Shown: in pieces, positions 60,401 through 64,000 of the stretch
How the letters are laid out: each line of letters starts with the position of its first letter
Numbering within the stretch: the first letter of the stretch is position 1
NCBI GenBank assembly: GCA_963931865.1
Contig: OZ007518.1
Coordinates: 8,174,361 to 8,238,360 of the forward strand
Length of the DNA stretch: 64,000 nucleotides
Direction: 5' to 3'
From: Axinella damicornis
Taxonomy: Eukaryota; Porifera; Demospongiae; Axinellida; Axinellidae
Translations under genes and position numbers: made by a program
The notes under the pieces: model-generated
Database searches by the model: none
Told to the model about the DNA's origin: nothing
What the model saw: only the letters and a program-made list of their open reading frames with translations

Positions 60401-62470
60401 GCCACGGTAGAGTCAGGTAGAGCCAGGTAGAGCCAAGGTAGAGTCAGGTAGAGCCAAGGTAGAGTCAGGTAGAGTGAAGGTAGAGTCAGGGTAGAGTCAG
60501 GTAGAGACAAGGTAGAGTCAAGGTAGAGTCAGGTAGAGTCAGGTAGAGCCAAGGTAGAGCCAAGGTAGAGTCAGGTAGAGTGAAGTTAGAGTCTGGTAGA
60601 ACCAAGGTAGAGTCGGGCAGAGCCAAGGTAGAGTCAGGTAGAGCCACGGTAGAGTCAGGTAGAGCCAGGTAGAGCCAAGGTAGAGCCATGGAAGGTAGAG
60701 TCAGGTAGAGTGAAGGTAGAGTCAGGTAGAACCAAGGTAGAGTCAGGTAGAGACAAGGTAGAGTCAAGGTAGAGTCAGGTAGAGTCAGGTAGAGTCAGGT
60801 AGAGCCAAGGTAGAGTCAAGTAGAGCGAAGGTAGAGTCAGGTAGAGCCAGGTAGAGTGCAGGTAGAGTCAGGTAGAGCCAAGGTAGAGTCAGGTAGAGTT
60901 AGGTAGAACCAAGGTAGAGTTAGGTAGAGCGAAGGTAGAGTCAGGTAGAGCCAAGGTAGAGTCAGGTAGAGTGAAGGTAGAGTCAGGGTAGAGTCAGGTA
61001 GAGACAAGGTAGAGTCAAGGTAGAGTCAGGTAGAGTCAGGTAGAGCCAAGGTAGAGCCAAGGTAGAGTCAGGTAGAGTGAAGGTAGAGTCAGGTAGAACC
61101 AAGGTAGAGTCGGGCAGAGCTAAGGTAGAGTCAGGTAGAGCCACGGTAGAGTCAGGTAGAGCCAGGTAGAGCCAAGGTACAGTCAGGTAGAGCCATGCAA
61201 GGTAGAGTCAGGTAGAGTGAAGGTAGAGTCAGGTAGAGCCAAGGTAAAGTCAGGTAGAGTCAGGTAGAGTCAGGTAGAACCAAGGTAGAGTCAGGTAGAG
61301 CCAAGGTAGAGTCAGGTAGAGCCAAGGTAGAGTCAGGTAGATTGAAGGTAGAGTCAGGGTAGAGACAAGGTAGAGTCAGGTAGAGTCAGGTAGAGTCAGG
61401 TAAAGTCAGATAGAGTCAGGTAGAACCAAGGTAGAGTCGGGCAGAGCCAAGGTAGAGTCGGGTAGAGCCACGGTAGAGTCGGGTAGAGCCAGGTAGAGCC
61501 AGGTAGAGCCAAGGTAGAGTCAGGTAGAGTGAAGGTAGAGTCAGGTAGAGTCAGGTAGAGCCAAGGTAGAGTCAGGTACCGTAGAGAGACGAAGGTAGAG
61601 TCAAGTAGAGTCAGGTAGAGTCAGGTAGAGCGAAGGTAGAGTCAGGTAGAGTTAGGTAGAACCAAGGTAGAGTTAGGTAGAGCGAAGGTAGAGTCAGGTA
61701 GAGCCAAGGTAGAGTCAGGTAGAGTGAAGGTAGAGTCAGGGTAGAGTCAGGTAGAGACAAGGTAGAGTCAAGGTAGAGTCAGGTAGAGTCAGGTAGAGCC
61801 AAGGTAGAGCCAAGGTAGAGTCAGGTAGAGTGAAGGTAGAGTCAGGTAGAACCAAGGTAGAGTCGGGCAGAGCTAAGGTAGAGTCAGGTAGAGCCACGGT
61901 AGAGTCAGGTAGAGCCAGGTACAGCCAAGGTACAGTCAGGTAGAGCCATGCAAGGTAGAGTCAGGTAGAGTGAAGGTAGAGTCAGGTAGAGCCAAGGTAA
62001 AGTCAGGTAGAGTCAGGTAGAGTCAGGTATAACCAAGGTAGAGTCAGGTAGAGCGAAGGTAGAGTCAGGTAGAGCCAAGGTAGAGTCAGGTAGATTGAAG
62101 GTAGAGTCAGGGTAGAGACAAGGTAGAGTCAGGTAGAGTCAGGTAGAGTCAGGTAAAGTCAGATAGAGTCAGGTAGAACCAAGGTAGAGTCGGGCAGAGC
62201 CAAGGTAGAGTCGGGTAGAGCCACGGTAGAGTCGGGTAGAGCCAGGTAGAGCCAGGTAGAGCCAAGGTAGAGTCAGGTAGAGTGAAGGTAGAGTCAGGTA
62301 GAGTCAGGTAGAGCCAAGGTAGAGTCAGGTACCGTAGAGAGACGAAGGTAGAGTCAAGTAGAGTCAGGTAGAGTCAGGTAGAGTCAGGTAGAGCCAAGGT
62401 AGAGTCAGGTAGAGCCAATTAAGGTAGAGCCAAGTAGATCCAAGGTAGAGCCAGTTGAATCCAAGGTAGA
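54403..62470. repeat. AGGTAGAGTC decamer minisatellite, about 8 kb
   Basis: The array is built from 10-bp units (AGGTAGAGTC) mixed with 11-bp units (AGGTAGAGCCA, AGGTAGAGTGA, AGGTAGAACCA, AGGTAGAGACA). Length suggests roughly 750 units. Longer patterns recur. The rare word ACCGTAGAGAGACG appears at 61578 and 62331, 753 bp apart, with matching neighbours, and GTAGAACCGAGGAAGCGAAG occurs near 56905 and 59080. Open frames on the minus strand (Leu-Pro-Asp-Ser-Thr repeats) are by-products. The array degenerates at 62400-62470. It starts at the assembly gap, so it may be longer. It may lie in an intron of SerRS if the scaffold order is right. Confidence 0.97.
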
Positions 62471-64000
62471 GTAGCTATCAGGTTTAGCTAGTTGGTATAC
62501 ATGCAGTACCTGGAACCCAGCTATCAAGGTTGATTTGAAAGAGCAAAAGCAAGATGCACCAGATTTATTTTGTGGACGGGGGTTGTTGGTGATTGGATCA
62601 ATTATTGGGAGTCAGTTCACACCAGAGCAAAAATAATGCTGAGCATGATGCCGTCTATGCTGAGATGACAAGATCTTAATTAGTGCATGTCTTGGAATGT
62701 CTACTTTTGACTCATTAGTAGGCCTAAAGGACTATCATACAGTTATGTTATTGCTGATGGATATCTACAGATTTATAGTAGCTAAGTTAGCACTTAACTG
62801 TAATTAGGGCCTAATGAACTATTCTTCCCAATGAAGCATTATTCTACACCTACTTGAAGTAGTATGATTGTGACGTAAAGTGCCTTACAACTGCCGACCC
62901 ATGCAGGCTGGCTATAATTATATATGTGAACGCATCAAGTAAAAATCGGGAATAAAACACAGTCAAATGTGGGGAATTGTCCAAATTGCAAAATGGATTA
63001 AAACTTGCGCACCCCCTTCAAAGAAATGCCTGAAAATTGGAGAAACTCAATTCTTGGAAATCTTCTGAAACACATTTAGAACCAATTCCCATCTCAAGGG
63101 GGTGCAAACTTTGAAATGCGTTTTATTCCCGATTTTTATTTGATGCGTTCCCATAATATATATTATGCATAATAACATGCTGATAGCTAACTGTGATGAG
63201 CTGCATGGTTGAGCTATACATGTAGTGAGCTTGCAGTCATGCAAGTCTGGAGACACCAGCAAGAACCAGCTGGAGTCGGAGTCTGCTCAAGGCTCTCAGA
63301 ATATTAATGAAAGACTAGTGTAAATACAAGTCACCTGGAACCATTTTTAAAAATACCAGATGATGCTCGCTCTTTGTCATACCGAAAAGAACAGCAGCAA
63401 GGTTTGGCTCCTGCAGAACCGCTTATAGGGTGTGACCCAGACAGGTGCCTTGTGCATGGTCAGAGCCTGGAATAGGTTATAATTTAGGGTTATTTAGCTA
63501 TATAGGGCACGACAGCTATGGAAGACGTGATTGTGATGGTATAGCCATGCAGGTTTAATTAACAGATCTATAATTATATATAGCCTCGTTCCAAGATCCT
63601 GCTGTGACCTGTGACCCTTGAGTGACTCAAGATCTCCTCTGGTGTACAACTGTCCCACAAGTTAGTCTGTATCACTAGGCCCACCGCACAACCATAAAGT
63701 CTTTCCCTGAAGCAAAACACATCAATTTATGTGGGTATTACTTTAATTCCGGGATGACATCAACTCTGCACAAAATGAATGCAATCAACAAAAAAATATT
63801 CAGAAAATCGAAAGTGATGTGCAGATGAACAAAGTGATTAAAGTCAGAAAAACTGTATTATAGAGTGATTCAACATGATGTAGTGTAATATACGCAGAGA
63901 TAACGTAATCTTGTATAAACGTCAGAACCTGATGGTTGCAAGTTAGCAGCTTGAATGTGGTGTAAACAGTTCCCTGGCAGAACGAAGCTTGTTTTCTAGT
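62471..64000. other. Region after the array; no gene recognised
   Basis: Ordinary AT-rich sequence with one inverted-repeat element (62926-63152) and one hairpin arm (TAGCCTCGTTCCAAG at about 63581). I looked for the missing SerRS exons (class II motifs 2 and 3) and did not see them, so they are presumably beyond the window or in the gap. Confidence 0.55.
62926..63152. mobile_element. MITE with GGGAACGCATCAAATAAAAA-type ends
   Basis: Left GTGAACGCATCAAGTAAAAA TCGGGAATAAAAC is matched by right GTTTTATTCCCGATTTTTATTTGATGCGTTCCC in reverse complement. Secondary inner repeats are GCACCCCCTTCAAAG against CAAGGGGGTGCAAAC. AT-rich TATATA flanks suit a TA-target element. Confidence 0.7.

Noticed and set aside
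54601..60767. Many minus-strand open frames of Leu-Pro-Asp-Ser-Thr / Tyr-Leu-Thr repeats
   Set aside because: They are translations of the decamer minisatellite; all frames are open only because the unit lacks stops. No start context, domain or splice evidence.

Overview
The window is animal nuclear DNA, most likely from a sponge (Porifera). Genes are spliced with GT-AG introns and there is a conserved eukaryotic housekeeping gene (cytosolic seryl-tRNA synthetase). Several gene families are ones I associate with sponges and cnidarians: fibrinogen-like/'CPC' secreted proteins, huge beta-helix plus multi-pass membrane proteins, jacalin-like lectins and PARP-like proteins. Mobile and tandem repeats are very dense, including miniature inverted-repeat elements, a foldback element, tRNA-derived SINEs, long poly(G)/poly(C) runs and an 8 kb decamer array. 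Species assignment is inference only.

Layout. 1-4.2 kb: a secreted fibrinogen-like gene on the minus strand, an inverted-repeat element in its upstream region, and a decayed LINE fragment with a PHD-type zinc finger. 6.6-10.6 kb: a single-exon 1337-residue beta-helix/multi-pass membrane protein. 10.6-22.1 kb: a tandem segmental duplication carrying two paralogous two-exon PARP-type ADP-ribosyltransferases; the second unit was later invaded by a foldback element and a hAT-like element. 22.7-29.3 kb: three tandem single-exon genes of a lycopene-cyclase-like family (the middle one frameshifted), separated by inverted-repeat elements. 31.0-33.7 kb: five exons of BOLA1. 33.7-38.6 kb: gene-poor, tandem-repeat-rich. 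38.7-54.2 kb: the first six exons of seryl-tRNA synthetase, cut by a 200-N assembly gap. Its introns hold relics of its own exon 3, a tandemly duplicated family with a YIGKT motif, and two antisense secreted jacalin-like lectin genes (one apparently dead). 54.4-62.5 kb: a decamer minisatellite (AGGTAGAGTC type). 62.5-64 kb: no gene seen.

Functionally the window mixes housekeeping genes (BOLA1 for iron-sulfur handling; SerRS for translation) with lineage-expanded surface, secreted and signalling genes that have duplicated locally. The most unusual item is the lycopene-cyclase-like cluster. Animals generally lack carotenoid biosynthesis, yet these proteins carry both halves of the fungal CrtYB/CarRP-type cyclase domain without the usual fused phytoene synthase.

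All homology calls are from reading the translations; no database search was possible.
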